5,373 nucleotides of DNA from Thermoplasmata archaeon (GTDB lineage: Archaea > Thermoplasmatota > Thermoplasmata > Lutacidiplasmatales > UBA184): assembly GCA_030039865.1 (NCBI GenBank), contig JASHUS010000073.1:1-5373 (forward strand), given 5' to 3'. Below, piece after piece: positions 4,100 through 5,373 of this stretch (its first letter is position 1; each line of letters begins with the position of its first letter). The notes below the pieces were generated by a model that worked only from the letters and a program-made list of their open reading frames with translations, did not search any database and was not told the DNA's origin. The position numbers and the translations under genes are program-made.

Positions 4100-5373
4100 G
4101 TGCTTAGGAAGCGGAACGACTCCATTCGAACGGTCGTGGTTGCCCATCAAGCCCGGGCACAGCTATTGGGCGCTCTGTACGACGTCCGATCAGCCGTAAA
4201 CCGACTTGTAGCTGAGCGGAGACTCCGACCATACGAGTCGCTAGCGGTAGCGAACAGACGCTCGTACCACTTGCTTCGCAAGAGATACAACCATCTCGCG
4301 TCGATGTGGTGGATCGCAATCAACAACGAGGCTCACGCCACTCTGAACTCTTGGGATCGTGTCCTGCGCCGATGGAAGCGGTACGAGCCAGAACGCTGGA
4401 CGCGACTTCACACGGCACTCCCCGTTCGCCGCAGGCTTAAGGTCGACCTGACCCACGGCCTGTACAGAATTCGTGGCACTGAACTTGATATCACGATTCA
4501 TCGGCGACGCCATCTCCGCATAGACTTATCCGGCATTCGCAACCCGCTGTTCCAAAAGTATGGTGAACTCTCGAACTGGAATTTTCGACTTACCGTCACA
4601 GACCGCGCCTTGCTCTTCCAGTTCTGCCTGCCACGCGCGCTCCGGATTTCGACAGAATCGGTCGGTGTCGACGTCAACATGCCGAGCGCCGGTTACGCCG
4701 GCTCGGACGGCAGCGCGGGATCGGTGGATCTTCGGCCGGTGACGCGCGTTCAAGGAGCGATGGCAAGGAAGCGGACCTCGATTGTCCACTCTATCCCGAG
4801 AGACTTACATCTACAACACGCTGTTCTGCGTCGCACGAAGTATCGAGAACGCAATCGCGTTGACGCGCTCCTCCATGCGGCCAGCAACGAACTCCTGCGT
4901 GAAGTGCGCGATCGCAACATCATCTTCGAGGACCTCCGACGTACAACGGACGAATGCCTCCGAGTGACAAGGAGTCGAGACGCGAGACGAAGGCTTGCCG
5001 TGTGGACCCATGGGCGGTTCCAGCGGCTCGTAACTTACAAGGCCCATACGACGGTCGTGCGGGTGAACCCTCTGGGGACCTCTTCGGAGTGTCCCCGATG
5101 TGGAGGTCGACTTGACCACCCGGAGTGGCGACGCTCGATCTGCGTTGACTGCCAGGGCGACTGGCATCGGGACAGGGTGGCGGCAATCAACATCCTATCG
5201 CGAGGTCAGGCCGCACTACGGGGTGCTGCTCTTCCCCCGAGAGCGCTCAACGGGCTTCTGGAGGCGAGTCGGTGGGGTTTGAATTCAACTCCGCTCGACT
5301 CACCCATGAGAGATGACGAAGCGAAAAAAAATGAGTCTGGAGAGGCAACGCCTCTCCAGCTCAAAAAGGGGCA
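4100..5373 (+). CDS. tnpB: TnpB (IS605/IS1341 OrfB) RNA-guided endonuclease, 3' end beyond window
   Basis: One uninterrupted frame of 424 codons runs from the GTG at 4100 to the right edge with no stop. Residues 1-135 match the basic, helical OrfB N-terminus that recognises the guide RNA and target-adjacent motif (VLRKRN..., then VRSAVNRLVAERR). The RuvC nuclease is split as usual: ESVGVDVN with Asp191, NIIFEDLR with Glu277, and HRDRVAAINIL with Asp358, the aspartate equivalent to the catalytic one in Cas12 proteins. Between the last two lies the zinc ribbon, CPRC (331-334) and CVDC (348-351). All key residues are present, so it should be an active, RNA-guided DNA nuclease. The common DRDxNAA motif reads HRDRVAA here. 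The GTG gives the normal TnpB N-terminus; no better start lies upstream and no Shine-Dalgarno is seen. Codon use (about 60% GC at third positions in the first 40 codons) differs from the minus-strand genes, fitting a mobile origin. No tnpA is in the window. Confidence 0.93.
   Translation, partial: MLRKRNDSIRTVVVAHQARAQLLGALYDVRSAVNRLVAERRLRPYESLAVANRRSYHLLRKRYNHLASMWWIAINNEAHATLNSWDRVLRRWKRYEPERWTRLHTALPVRRRLKVDLTHGLYRIRGTELDITIHRRRHLRIDLSGIRNPLFQKYGELSNWNFRLTVTDRALLFQFCLPRALRISTESVGVDVNMPSAGYAGSDGSAGSVDLRPVTRVQGAMARKRTSIVHSIPRDLHLQHAVLRRTKYRERNRVDALLHAASNELLREVRDRNIIFEDLRRTTDECLRVTRSRDARRRLAVWTHGRFQRLVTYKAHTTVVRVNPLGTSSECPRCGGRLDHPEWRRSICVDCQGDWHRDRVAAINILSRGQAALRGAALPPRALNGLLEASRWGLNSTPLDSPMRDDEAKKNESGEATPLQLKKG
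5270..5373 (+). ncRNA. Candidate omega RNA (right-end element RNA) overlapping the tnpB 3' end
   Basis: In IS605/IS1341 elements the guide scaffold RNA overlaps the last part of tnpB and runs through the right end into flanking DNA. The last hundred bases here fit that position and are structured: a TTGAATTCAA palindrome at 5279-5288, a small CTCA/TGAG stem at 5299-5310, and the perfect 10-bp hairpin at 5337-5359. The protein after the RuvC motif III is low in complexity (DDEAKKNESGEATPLQLKKG), as if the sequence were constrained by RNA. The 5' boundary is a guess and the right end with its guide is outside the window. Confidence 0.4.
5337..5359 (+). repeat. Perfect 10-bp inverted repeat inside the tnpB coding sequence
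   Basis: CTGGAGAGGC at 5337-5346 and GCCTCTCCAG at 5350-5359 are exact reverse complements around an AAC loop. With one bulged T at 5336, GAG (5333-5335) and CTC (5360-5362) add three more pairs. The stem is translated as SGEATPLQ. It is followed by CTCAAAAAGGGG. A stem of this length is unlikely by chance and is best read as part of the guide-scaffold RNA. Confidence 0.75.

Noticed and set aside
4241..5186. Several minus-strand ORFs of 60-118 codons opposite tnpB
   Set aside because: They overlap the complete TnpB frame and show no motif or consistent composition.
1..5373. CRISPR array, tRNA or rRNA
   Set aside because: No regularly spaced direct repeats, tRNA cloverleaf signatures or rRNA-like segments were seen on either strand.

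Overview
The window looks like chromosomal DNA from a GC-rich archaeon, plausibly an uncultivated euryarchaeal or Thermoplasmata-type lineage. The clues are third codon positions that are almost entirely G or C in the main genes, no Shine-Dalgarno motif before any of the starts chosen here, GTG and TTG starts, secreted proteins rich in N-glycosylation sequons, and a TnpB of archaeal flavour. This assignment is inference; no rRNA or tRNA is present to confirm it.

Positions 1-3804 hold five genes on the minus strand, in transcription order: a secreted seven-bladed YVTN beta-propeller (2731-3804), a secreted sequon-rich protein of unknown family with possible TIM-barrel traits (1763-2668), a small proline-rich hypothetical protein (1319-1744), a helix-hairpin-helix plus DEDDy RNase H-like nuclease (500-1294), and the N-terminal part of a family 4 glycosyltransferase that runs off the left edge (1-457). 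Gaps between them are 62, 18, 24 and 42 nt, so cotranscription is possible. Short AT-rich patches about 25-30 nt before several starts also fit separate leaderless promoters. No shared pathway links all five; the two exported proteins and the glycosyltransferase could all concern the cell surface.

Positions 3805-4099 are a transition zone with no firm gene. It contains a very stable GC hairpin just before the propeller start, a doubtful 65-codon minus-strand ORF, and a drop in GC content.

From 4100 to the right edge the plus strand encodes a TnpB (IS605/IS1341 OrfB) RNA-guided nuclease in one uninterrupted frame that is still open at the end of the window. Its RuvC triad (Asp191, Glu277, Asp358) and four-cysteine zinc ribbon are intact. 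No TnpA gene lies in the window. Its codon use differs sharply from the minus-strand genes, as expected for a mobile gene. Near the right edge a perfect 10-bp hairpin lies inside the coding sequence, where the omega (right-end element) RNA of such elements is normally encoded. This RNA-guided element is the most interesting system in the window.
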